Origin: Vitellaria paradoxa
Lineage: Eukaryota; Streptophyta; Magnoliopsida; Ericales; Sapotaceae
Length of the DNA stretch: 64,000 nucleotides
NCBI GenBank assembly: GCA_019916065.1
Contig: CM034241.1
Coordinates: forward strand, 11,383,223 to 11,447,222
Direction of reading: 5' to 3'
Below the pieces are notes generated by a model, which searched no databases, was not told the DNA's origin, and saw only the letters and a list, made by a program, of their open reading frames with translations. Position numbers and translations under genes: made by a program. Positions 27,601-41,381 of this stretch are shown one piece after another (within the stretch, counting starts at the first letter, position 1; each line of letters begins with the position of its first letter).

Positions 27601-30600
27601 GCCCCTTTATCTTCCACCTATGTTCCCATATCCCAGTCTACCTCACTCACTCCTACCACTGATCACTTCACAGCTTCAGAACCATTAGTTCCATCTGAAC
27701 CTTCTGCTCCTGCTCCTTTGCAACAGGTTTATCGACGTGATCCTGATAGAAAGGTCATTCTTCCCTTACCGCCAGATCACACCCCTTCGTCTGAGGTACC
27801 TGATTCTGATGAAGATCATTCTCCTTCTCCTGACTTGCCCATTGCCTTACGAAAAGGTAAGCGTACTTGCACTCAACATCCTATTGCTAATTTTGTCTCT
27901 TACCATCGGCTTTCCTGTTCCTTGTCTTCTTTTATTTGTGCCTTGTCTTCTGTTTTTGTTCCTTCTACTTATCAACAGGCCTTGTCTATTCCGGGATGGA
28001 AACACGCAATGGATGAAGAAATGCATGCTCTTCATCAAAATTAGACATGGGAACTCACCTCTCTACCTATTGGCAAACGAACTATTGGTTGTCGCTGGGT
28101 TTATACTGTTAAGTATCTTCCAGATGGTTCAGTTGAGCGCCTTAAAGCTCGGTTGGTTGCCAAAGGTTACACTCAGACGTATGGTGTTGACTATTCTGAG
28201 ACTTTCTCTCCTGTTGCTCGTCTGAATTCAGTTCGAATTCTTCTTGCTGTTGCTGCAAGTCGTTCTTGGCCTCTACATCAGCTTGATATTAAGAATGCAT
28301 TCCTCCATGGAGAACTACAAGAAGAAGTCTATATGGATCAACCTCCTGGTTATAGTATCCCTGGTAGTGAGCATCTTGTGTGTCGTTTACAGCGTGCTTT
28401 ATATGGTCTGAAACAATCTCCTAGGACTTGGTTTGATCGTTTCAGCTCTGTTCTCCTTGATATTGGGTATACTCGTTCTACTGCTGATCATTCAGTCTTT
28501 GTACGACGACAATCTTCTGGCACTATTATATTAATTGTCTATGTTGATGACATTATTATTTCTGGTGATGATATCACGGGTATTGTGGATTTGAAACAGT
28601 ATCTTGCTACTCAATTTCATACCAAGGATTTGGGTCGACTTCGTTACTTTCTTGGAATTGAAATTGCCCACTCTTCACAAGGCATCTCCCTCTGTCAACG
28701 TAAGTATGTGCTGGATTTACTCTCTGACACTGGTCTTCTCGGTGCCCGTCCTGCTGATACTCCTATGGACCCATCTACTAAGTTAGATGCTACTTCGGGC
28801 GAGCCATTTTCTGATGTGGGTCGTTACCGTCGACTTGTGGGCAAGCTCATTTATCTCACTGTTACTCGTCCTGACATCACTTATGCTGTGGGGGTAGTCA
28901 GCCAATTTATGCATAGTCCTCGTCTTCCGCATTTTGAGGCTGTGTGTCGGATTCTACGGTATTTGAAGCATTCTCCAGCACGTGGACTTTTGTATCGTTC
29001 CTCTTCCTCCTTAAGCGTTACTGGTTATAGTGATGCTGATTGGGCTGGTAATCGGAATGATCGGCGTTCCACCTCGGGTTATTGTACCTTTGTTGGTGGT
29101 AATTTAGTTACATGGCGTAGTAAGAAACAACAGGTTGTGGCTCGTTCTAGTGCTGAAGCTGAGTATCATGCTATGGCTCACACTGCGTCTGAAATGCTCT
29201 GGGTTCGGTCACTTCTTCGGGATTTTGGTATTGAAGTTCCTGCTCCTATGGAAATGCATTGTGATAATCAAGCTGCTATCTTTATTGCCAATAATCCTGT
29301 GTTTCACGAGCGTACAAAACATATTGAGGTTGATTGTCATTTTATACGTGATTTGCTGCTCCGCAAGGAGTTGAGTACTCCATTTGTTCGCTCCTCTTCT
29401 CAGCTGGCCGATCTTCTCACCAAGCCATTATCTCGTTCTGCATTTCAGAGTTTCATATCCAAGCTGGGCATTTTTGACTTATATGCTCCAGCTTGAGGGG
29501 GCGTGTTAGAATATAGAAACATATATATTAGAATATATACTTAATTTCCTTAGAATATAGATGTGATTGTTTAGCATATAGGAGTGATTGATTTGGTTTC
29601 CTAATTTCCTAGTTTCCTATTTCCTAATTTGATGTAAACTTTCATTATAAATAATATGCAAGGGAAACGAGAGAATTCAATTTCAATCTCTCCCTTTTTC
29701 TCAACTGATATGATATTCAACTTTATAATGAGGTAAACAGTTCATTAGAGTGCACAAAAAACTTATGGAAGTTACCTCCAACCAACTGTAGGATCTTGTG
29801 AGTTCATAAGTTGCAAATCCACCATCACCGTTCTGCGGAGGTGACAAGAAAATAGTTTATAATTCATAAATTACACTTTCAAACCACACAGAAGGACTTC
29901 AGCAAGAAACTGGAAGTGTAGGGATAAAGAACTGACAGTTACAAAATAATATGCAGGATCAAAGCATAATTCAATTGTAGGCATATAAAATAATACACAA
30001 AGAAACATAAAGGCTGACTGCCCTGGGGGCTTATCTATTTTTCCTTCTCCTGCTTTAATTCATCTGTAGAGCCACAAAATTTGAGGCATGCTAACTTCAT
30101 CATTGCCTTCGTTCTTTTGTTTCTCCATTCTTAGTTTATTATTCCCATATTAATTGAACATAATCTATCCTAGTAAAAGAAAGCTTAAACATTGAATCTT
30201 GGCACCATTTTATCTCATATTACAACATAAAACGCATGGATGGGACATGCACATATGGTTGTTCAAAGAGAAATCTATGAATACCATACCATTCGGGTAT
30301 TAATATGCTTTTATATACAATCAAACAGAAAAGAGTATCAACAGCGCAGCACTTAGTTATCACTAAGCACAAAGTCTTAAAAGACTAAATTTTTTAAAAG
30401 ATCTAAAAGCATTATAAAACTTTTCCACCTTTCCAATTGTTAAGGGAAGTAGGTAACTACCACAAACTTTCTAAGGTATTAACTTAAATTCCATCTCGAC
30501 TAATGATAGAATATGCCATATGGATTTTGCATTAACATGCCCAGTCAGAACAAAGCATGGATCAAAATGTATTGACCAACGTCAAAATAACCATGCTCTT

Positions 30601-31690
30601 TCTGTTTACATTTTTATCTCTACCACACCAAACGGGACTTTGAATTTCATTTCTGCATACTGTTTTCAATTGTCTTTGCCTAACACATTTTCAAGGGAGA
30701 AAAAAAATGTAAATTGGGCATCCCTGGGAAATATCTAAGAAACTTTTGGAGCAACTATTTTTTGGAGAACTCACTGAAGAAGCAGTTAGGCATTAAACAT
30801 TGGCTTCAGCTTGCATTGTGCAATTCTCCAAGAGTTTTGGAAGTTATTAAAAAATTCTCCAAACGTTTTGTAAATTGACTCGAAATATTTACAATGTACA
30901 GACAGAATTCTGCACCCAGTATCCCATAGAACTAGGTAGAAAGCCAAAAGACCGTGACTAATAAACAAATCATAGGACTACTAATTACAAAATGTAGTAG
31001 CCCACATCAATGCCAACCACAGTAGACAGCCTATGACCAAAAATTTTGAAAGTTACTGAAGTCCCAAAACTCAACTTTGTTACAACTGATTCATCAAAAA
31101 GTGTCCAAAAAAGCCACAATTGCCTTCCAGGTTTAAAAAGGTTACATAAAACCTATGATTAACTTTGTTCAATTATTGAATAATGAAGTTAAATAAAACC
31201 AAACAAGAATTATAATAAACTAAAAAAATAAAAATAGAACCGAAACTCTAATGATCCTTCCCTTACAATTGAGCCAACTTCCAGCATTTCCTTCCTTTGA
31301 AATTGTTCTTCTTGAGACTCTTAAATAGCATATTAATAATTCAATTTGGTTAAATTTGGCCCTTATTATCCCAGGGCAGACCCAAGAATTATAATTAGTG
31401 AGGGCGTATTTATAATTTTTTAGGTGAATAAGTGTAAAAGTGAAAAAATACTGGGGCAAAAATATAAAAACAATAGGATAAAAGTGGAACTTTTAGATAA
31501 ATGAGAACAAAAACAATACTATATTAGTGTAATTTTTTAGTTGAGTGGGCCTCCATTCCGTCGCCTCTGATTGTATTCCTCTTCAAAGGTAATGAGTTCT
31601 TTCTCTTCACCAACATTTCATTCTACCTCTGTGGAGTCCACAAAAACCCTTCATGTTTACATTCCAGTTTTTTTTTTTTTCTTTTAGTGC

Positions 31691-31722
<32 letters not shown>

Positions 31723-34700
31723 TTTCGATGGGAATAACATCATGTCAGTCAATACCAAATATACACCAAATCAAGCGAGCCAACCCTTCGTGTTCATTTT
31801 CATGGTTGGCAGAATTTATAAAGAGGTTAATTTTCTTGCAAACAGGGTTACCATTACCCTTGTGGCCATGTACCAATTGTTCCACCAGAAAAATGTGTAC
31901 AACTAAGATATCTCTTCTATTTGGCTTATCGATAGCACCTTTAGCTGTAAGTTTGCTCTAAAGAATTAAAAACCTTCAAATGCATAAAGTTGTCAAACTT
32001 TCTCACAATTATTGCTATATATTTTGCAATATTTTTCTGAAAAACCAGATGTGGTTCAGACATGAAACATCCAAATTCCTTTTCCCATCGGATTAACAAA
32101 ATGTACAAATTTTTTTAGCTGTTCAAATTCAAGCTACCCTTTTTATAGGATGAAAAGAATCAATCATTGTTTAAAAACTGGGCAATGTTTTGGCCCTTTG
32201 GTAGTTAAACTAGCATAAGAAAATTAAATCAGATCAATTTTGTGATACCTGTAGAGAAAGAATAACATTTACAGCATCATATAACCGCTTTGCATCCAGT
32301 GGTTTACCAACAATATCTGATGGCAATTTTGATAACAGGAGAGCAGCCTGTAAATGAATTAGAATATGAGTAACCAAAGAAAAAAAATGAGCAAATTGGA
32401 TATTTAAGTTCAATTCATCATTACTTTTAAGCCTTCAGCTGTGCAGTCAGAAACAGCCCATCCATGATCTGCAGTTGACAAAGGCCAAGAACCTTTTGAT
32501 ATGTGGCGGTACCAAAAATCAAGATTGCCTGGGCAATCATCTAAAACCTTTAAACCATAAAGAAAAGAACCAAAAGAAAACAGCAGTCAGGGAATTAAAA
32601 CATATTGTCATGAAGGATCCAAGTTAGTAAAACATATTGTAGGACAGGACTATCATAAACATTTAAAAATGAGAACCACCTGTGAGTTTTTAATGTAGGT
32701 ATGTGCTTTCTTAAGTGTTGGACCATATTCTTCAACAAGGTTAGATGAAATAATTGCTTGGATAGCAAAAGCAGTGTCCCATAATTGACTTCCATTATAA
32801 CCCTGAAACAGACTCGTTTATCCATTAAAGTAGTGCTAAAGTTTGTAATATGTACAAAAAAATGGATATTTTTCATGTACTACAAAGCTTAGAACTTAAA
32901 CCTTCCAAATTACAAACAACAGAGGAACGATATCAGTAGAAAAAAGTGAGTCAACCATGATTGAGTAGTTAAAGATGGTGTAGCACTATTTAGAGACCTG
33001 CATTTTCATTCCGTCTTCAGCAAGCCATAGATAATCATAAATTCTTGGAAAATGCAACTTAAAGGCCTCTGAATTTGGATCTTCCACCCAGCAGCAAAGC
33101 ATATTTAGCACCTAGGTTTCAAATTTCAGTGTGGTGAAGAAAACGGAATGACTAGATAATGTTGGCAACCCAAACTTTAATTGTTCACCTTAGAATGAAC
33201 AACTAAAAGAGTTCACAATAGAAAAATAAAATTGAATAAAATAAAAGAAACCTATCAATTAATCACATAGCATTTGCTGAACATGAGATGGGAAAAAGAA
33301 TAGCAATTTAAAGTTATGCAGAAAATCTTGGGCATTATATAAGCTGAGTGAAAAACTCAAATAATCTGAGAAGTTAAGATACCATTTGATATATCTGTTT
33401 TAATCTTATTTTTTATTTTGTATTTTTGCAAATAGAGAAAATAATTTAAAACAGATTTGATCTCAAAATCTGTTTTAGAAAACAAAAAATGAATTTACAC
33501 ATGAAATGCAAATTCATAAAGTCATTTTGAACATTTTTTACTCCCAAAAAAGAAATCTCAAAGCACGGAAAACAAAAAATATCAAATCAAATGCGTTTTT
33601 TATTTTTATTATTTTAGAATTTTCAAAACATAAAATATATAAAACGGAAAATAAAAAACCAAAATAGAAAACAAAAAATAGAAATGCAGACAAAATGTCA
33701 CCTAATATTCTGAAATGTTGTCTCTCCGTGCCCTCTTACAGGAAATGCATTTCCATTGGGAGTGAAGGGTTTTAAATGATTGTGAGTGCATGAAATGGTT
33801 CTTCCTCATTTAGATTTTATTGAATGTGCGACCAAAACAATGAGAAGGACTTGCAGTTCTTAAAATAGGGGTAATATCTTCACATTCCATAAAAACAGAT
33901 GAAATTTTCGACAGGAAAATCGCCATTGAAATCAATTGAATACCTTGTTTACAGGTCCTATGCATATATAACGAGTATTCTCATCTTCATAATGTATATG
34001 TTCCATCACAAAACGAAGAGCCTTCTCTCGCAACTTTTTTGCAGGCCAACGCATAAAAATTGGTTCCATGACCTTATCAAGGGATGCCCAAAGCACATTC
34101 TGTAGCAGAGGATGTGGATAGTACAAGTCTTCCTGCAAGAAAAAGAATTGCATCTCTAGTCGGTGCTCATCCTGCAGTAGAATATAAACTAAAAGAAAAT
34201 GGAAAACACTGAATCTAACTCCCTTTCTGCCTTTCAAAAAAACAATAAACAAGTAGTTTAAAACTTTCGAAAACATATATATATATAAGTTATGAGACAT
34301 AAATCATTTACAGAAAGCATTAGGACCAAACTTGATCCACCATCAGTTGTGGTATTCACTCAAAATATTTACATCATTAACAAGAAACTACACGTGTACA
34401 AGGATCTCAGCTTTTGATAGAGATGAGTAGCAACCTTTGCGCATCGGTTGCGTGCTTGATTCCAATCTATTTCATGATAAGGGATGGTATAGAGCTCCTT
34501 TCTCAAAGCTAGAACGGTTGGTGTGATTGGACCAACAAACCTCATCCCGTATAAATATGACATAGGCAAGTAAACCATCCGGCAGTGACACCACATCCTT
34601 CCTGCATAATTAGGGGGAAAATGTCTGCATTCCTTAGACAGAGTTAAAGGTAAGAGGTTCTCATAATTTAAATGCCATTCAAACAATTAGAGAATGCCCC

Positions 34701-37700
34701 ATCCAATTTGATTATAAACAAATAAGTAAGTGCCTTTCAGAAAGAAACATCACCTCAAGCTACGTTACTTGGACTCTACATTTTGGGGTGAAATACCCGT
34801 GTCGACATGATATGACATGGGTGTAGGATCCGTGTCGGATATGGTGAAATTCTGATTTTAAAAGAAATGAAAGCTTAGTTTAAGAAATCTTTTAGACAAC
34901 ATGTAACTGCAAACTCTTTTTGTCTTTCGTAATATAAAACGATAAAAACACCAAATCACAGTTAATTTTTATTTCAATGATTATCATTAGTTTATAATAC
35001 ATTGTTGTTACAATACTAAAAAAAATACATCTATCTCCTCCTTATTTGCATATATTATTATAAAATACGCTTATACATGTAATATTGTTTATGTTCCAAA
35101 TCCCCATACCCTGTCTTCAAAATTTAGACACTTTCAATCCAATCCTTGTATTCTAAAATATAGATTATAAATCAATCTGACATTCGGATATATACCCAAG
35201 TTCGACACTTATACCCAGGTCTGAGCAACATAAACCCCAAGAACTTTCCAATTGACCAAAATCTCTAAGTTAAACTTCACAGTTGCGTATAACAATTAAA
35301 TTTACTGAGAATATGGCAAACATTAGTTATAAAAAAAAAAAAAAAAAAGAACAGAAAAACAAAGCATACATAAATTAGTAACTCACAATCAAGAATGCAA
35401 AAAAAGGCACAGATTTAGAAGTTCTATAAAACACACTATAGTTGACACTGTACAGCGGAATAAAAATTAAAGAACAAAAAAAACTAACTACTTAATAATT
35501 AACTCAATTCAATTCAATATCATTCAAAATTGATTCTCTTACAATTCCCAACCCTTATATAGGCTAAGGCTAAAGACCAAATTAAATAACTTCCTAAAAT
35601 AAAGTAATCAAATCATAATAAAATCTTGAAATTTAAGGAAAACAAATAAAATAAACTCCTAAAATCCTCACTCCTAAGGAAAATAAATAAATCAATTCCA
35701 AAAATCCTTAATGCCTAAATAATCCTATCCATTTCATTATGGAAACATCCAACATGATCCCCATCATTCTCCACCGTTTGAAAAAACTTGACTCCGTCCA
35801 GTTGAAAGCCTGTGCATTAATATCCGATCGCATTTTCTACTTGACAAGACATCTTCGAAGTTGAAGGAAAATGAGGTTCTCAACACTGAACACACATGGG
35901 CACCAATAAAAAGATGGAGGAAGTGGAATTGGCATGAAACCATCGACATAACCTACAGACAATAGTTAAGACCTAAAGATGCCTCAACAAGATAACAAAT
36001 TCTCCACATTGCAAATTACGACAAAACTCATATTACATGGCAATGTAAAAAATATTACTTTGGGACTAGGATCACAAAGGATATAGAATGGCCCAAGATC
36101 TTTGGCATGCATATTTTAGCAAAATGACATGGGGTAAAAGGCAATGCATAAGTCATCATTGAGTTACATACGTTAAAGTCTTTATTACCATCAATAACAT
36201 CAGTAGTAAATTTATAATAATTATTACTCAACTCAATTTTCCATTTGATATCAACATTATCAAGAAGATATAGAATACGTGGCTGAAAATAAATAATGAG
36301 TGATGATAGGAAAACCGAATTCGTCAAAGTAGAATCCTCAAAAACAATGAGTAAAAGGAAACTCAATGATATCAACAGAATAGTGATAAGAGATGCCTCA
36401 CACAATTTGTAAGAAAAATTGTTCAATTATGCAAGAACATCTTTATTATATACTAGAAGTGAGGAGGACCCATGCAACTGAATGATTTCATGGAAGAACA
36501 ACTTGGAGATAGATTCAAAAAATTCCTAACTGATGAGGTTACTAAATGAAACTCTTCAGATGCTTAAATAATATCCCTTAAAGAAGTAACCAGCACCAAT
36601 AATAAAGTCTATACAATCCCTACGGTCATTATTCATGACATCCTCAAACAAACCTACAAAATCAAGACAAGTAGAGCATGCAACTTATGCTTCAAGGTTC
36701 TTCCGATAATACAATAAAGATGACAAAGATGATGATAGAATCAAATCAACCACTTCAGACACATTTTGAAGATTTAGTGACTCGTCGTGATTAAAGATGG
36801 AATTAACTATCACAAAAGGAGAATAGGTAATAGACTCACAAGTGTTAATAGAAACCATAGGGATGCTAGATCCAGGAGGTGGATGGTGCAATTCATCTCA
36901 AGCAAGCCTTAGAGTTTTTGCGAACTGCACAACTTTATGCAAACATCAACAAGTGTTCATTCATACAGTCTCAGGTGTCTTTTATTGGGTTCATTGTTTC
37001 TAACCAATGAATAGCAACAAACCTTGAAAAAGTGAGGACTACTCATGAGTGGCCTGAACCTAAGACTATTTCAGAGGTTTGTAGTTTCCATAAATTAGTC
37101 ACATTCTATAGGAGATTCGTGAAGGGTTTTATATCTATTATAGCTCCCATCACAGATTACATGAAAAAGGTGGTTTTCAATGGACTAGAAATCAAGAAAA
37201 AAATAGTAGAAGCCCTTGTTTTGACGCACCCTGACTTTTCTAAAGTCTTTGAAGTTGCTTGTGATGCCTCTAGGGTAGGTATAGGAGGTGTTTTAAGTCA
37301 AGAAGGTTAGCTAATAGCATATTTTAATGAAAAGCTTAATGAATACAGGAAGCAATATTCTACATATGATAAAAGTTGTTTGCTGTTGTCTGTGCTTTGT
37401 GGCATTGGCAGCATTACCTGTTGCTACAAGAGGTTGTTTTATACTCTGACCATCAAACCTTAGAATACCTTCATTCCCAAATGAAATTGAGCAATAAGCA
37501 TGTTTCATGTGTCGAGTTTCTTCAAGAATACACCTTTGTTCTCAATCACCGCACAGGTTTAGAGAATAAATTTTTTGATACTTTGAGTCGAGTCGCTCTC
37601 ACTTTGCAGTCTATGAATGTTAGTGTCATAGGTTTTGATAAGCTCAAAAATGAATACCTGACTTGTCTAGACTTTGGTTTAATATTGCAAGACACCCAAG

Positions 37701-40700
37701 ATGGTAACCGTCACAAGTTTATTGATTTTATTATTCGAGAATTCGTGGGTCCAAGATGTGCAGTCCTCGTACTTCTATTCAAGAATTTTTAGTTTGGGAG
37801 TTGCATGCGGGGGAATTAGCTGGCCATTTTGGTGAGAATAAGACTATCGCCTTAGTCGAAGATAAGTATTACTCGCTATCATTAAAGAAAAATGTGGCTA
37901 GAATTATTGCTCAGTGCCATACATGTCAGGTAGCAAAGGCTACAAAGCAAAACTATAAATTGCACACACCATTACCAATCCCACATGCACCATGGGAGGA
38001 CGTCAGTATGGATTTTGTTCTTGGCTTACCTAGTACTGCTAGAGGTCATTATTCCATTCTGGTAGTAGTTGATCGGTTTTCTAAGATGGCCCATTTCATA
38101 CCATGCACCAAAACAGCTGATACTTCACACATGGCTAAGTTGTTTTTTAGGAAGGTTGTCAAACTGCATGGACTACCTACTTTCATAATATCAGATAGGA
38201 ATGTAAAGTTTGTGAGCTACTTTTGGAAGACTGTGGAAACTGTTTAGTACCCACTTGAAATTTTCGTCTACTTTTCATCCCCAGACTAATGGCCAGACTG
38301 AGGTAGTTAATCAGAACTTAGGAGATAAGCTTAAGTGTCTAGTTAGCAAACGTCATGGAACTTGGGATTTGTTACTTTCCTACTGCTGAATTTGCCCACA
38401 ATAGCTCTGTCAATTGTTCCACTGGTAAGAGTCCTTTTGAGCGTGTTCATGGTGTTACCCTCGCCAACCTATTGACCTTATTCCCTTATTCTCTGATAGT
38501 CGATCATCACAATTAGCTGAATCTTTTGCCCAACACATTCATGATATTTATGCTGATGTTTGACATAAAATTGCAACTAGTAATTTAGATTATAAACTAG
38601 TTGCGCAATTTTGCATTTAATGAAGGGGACTATGTTATAGTTTGTGATTGCCCAGAGCGTTACCTTAAACATTCTTTCAAGAAGTTGCATGCACGTGCCA
38701 TTGAACCTTTTCATATTCGTAGCAAATTGGGGCCTGATGCTTATTTAATTGATTTACCTGCTAATATGAATATTAGTCCAGTTTTCAATGTAAAGGACTT
38801 GTTACCTTACCAAGGCACATTTGAGCCTCCAGTTTTTCCTGTTAGTACTTCTAAAGATCACTCTATTAGCTCTTCTGTTCCTTTACCGGTGCCAGCCATT
38901 CCACCTCTTTAACGACCGGATGTAGAGCAGATCACGGATGTACTTGATTTTGAGACCATCATTTCTCCTCAAGGCGCCATCAACATTTTCTTGTCCAGTA
39001 AAAGCACAGACCAAATTACGATGCTACTTAGATTATTGAGGAGGAGTTCCACCGCATTGATCCTCAGCTCTTGGCGTATTATCTTTAGCAGCACTCTACG
39101 GAGCAGAGTTCTTTTTAGCTAGGAAAGAATGATGGGGATCGTAATAGCCGTTTACAGTTCAAATATTTTAGGTGGAAACGCCAATTTGAATTGAATAGGC
39201 TGACTTTGGGGAGGGAGGAATTTTAGGAATTTAATTTATTTTTTTTCCTTGAATTTTGAGGTTTAATTTGATTATTTTATTTTAAGAAATTACTTGATTT
39301 GGTTTCTAGCCCTAATCTATATTAAGGATTGGAGATTGTACGGAAGATTCAACTTTGAGATTGGTATTGAAATAAATTAGTTTTATTTTCTAAATTATTA
39401 TTCCTTCATTGTTTTTGTGTTCTTTATCTCCGCTGCGCTGCATCAACTATACAGCACATGATTAATGAACAATAACAGGCACAGCCCAATGTACATCAAA
39501 ACTAGAGAAGACCGAGCTCCAATCCTCTATGGAAACCTCCACACATAACAAGAGGTGGCTGACCATCTCAACCTTACACATGCGAAAGCCAATTTAGGAA
39601 CATTTTCCTTTTTATTTTCCCATCATCAATAATTCAAACAGCCTCTGAAGCATGCAAAACTTAGAAGTCACTTTAAAGCACCATATAATGTTCCAAGGAA
39701 GTGTAGCACTGTAGCCTAGCTCCACATGGGCACTCCATATAAGAGCAAACAGTGAACTTCCACTGCTGTCAGCATTATAAGACAAAACATCCTACTTGTC
39801 CCCACAAACAGAGGGACCTTAAAACCTCTAGAAGAACCTATTCAAATGCTCCATAGGGTCCAATTTCCAATTCTGAAATGACAGGTAAACTAAGAATTCA
39901 AGATCACTCCCAACCAAGAAACCTAAGCTAAGTTATAATTTGAACATTTCTTTTAACTGAAGCTATGAAAAATGAGAAAAAAAATCTAAAAATGGAGTAT
40001 TCCCACACCAGAAATAATTCCAGGACCTCATCACAGTCTACCATGCAGTTATAATTTTGATCCAAAGGATTGTCAGGATTACAGGCTGACAGTAAACTTT
40101 GGATCCACTAGTAATATTCTTTAAGTATCAAAAGCTCATCCCTTATTTCAATCCATGAGTAAGTGTACGGGTTTCTACTGCTCAAGAAAAAAAAAAATGG
40201 AATATTTACATAAAAAGGATAAATAAATGGTCACCAACCTGGATGGAATGGGAGCAAATAGGAGCAAAGCCAAATTTCAGGGGGTAAGGGATTATTTCCA
40301 GACCATTCATACACTCCAAGTACCTGTTACCATTAAGGAAGATCACAATAATCAAATGAATGAAAAGGATGACACCCAAATACTTCACTGCTTTTAGCAT
40401 TTTAAACAAACAAGAGAGAGGTTCAAAACTGAACTGAAAGCCACATTTTTCCCCATGATGTTATTGCAGTGGCACTGCCGTGGTCCAGGATCCATTTACG
40501 TCCTTTTTCTACTGCTCCTTCCCCATCATTAGCTTCTTCGCCAAGCAATCTTAAAGTGACATAATTCAAGACTGTACCAAACATGGTGCTGTGGCTCTCA
40601 ATGTGTAAGCCCCAACCACCATCTCTGTTCTGTAAACATTTCAACATTTAGAAATTTCAACTCATCCTGCAGGCAAGAAATTTAGAAAAGGGAAAACTCT

Positions 40701-41318
40701 AAAGAAAGCAATATCGAAATCCTAAAAAAAAATGGATACACACTGAACTATCCTTGCCTGATGATTGTAAATATAACGGCACATTTCACGCTTATGTTCT
40801 TTGGATAAGACTGCATTCAATGCCCCAACAATAGACAGAGTAATAACCTATACATCAATGAACAAGATGTATCAAAATAACCTAATATCCTTTTCTTGAA
40901 TCAAATTGCAAAACTATATACAAAAACTGCCAATATCTTCAGTCACAACTATTGCACATTTGAAGAAAAAATTGCAATTTCACTTTTAAATAATCCACTT
41001 TCGATGGATGGTGCATTCAGAATGTTAGAGGAAGAAAATCAACACTTACCAAGCCGGGCATTAGAAACATAGGACCTCCATAATCTCCTGGCCAATGCCC
41101 ATCACATGCCTGGAGAGTTGACTGAAAACTTATAGCTCTTTTTAACGTGGTTGTTACTTGATCCTCCGTAACGTGTTCTGTATCTTTTACTTTGACTTGA
41201 GGTAGAAGTATTCTATTTGGATTTTCCTTGGCAAACTACAATTTCAAAAGGAAAGGAAAATAATGTAAGTCAGTTAATAATATACATATGGAAAACAATT
41301 TAGAAGTATACTTTGATT

Positions 41319-41381
<63 letters not shown>

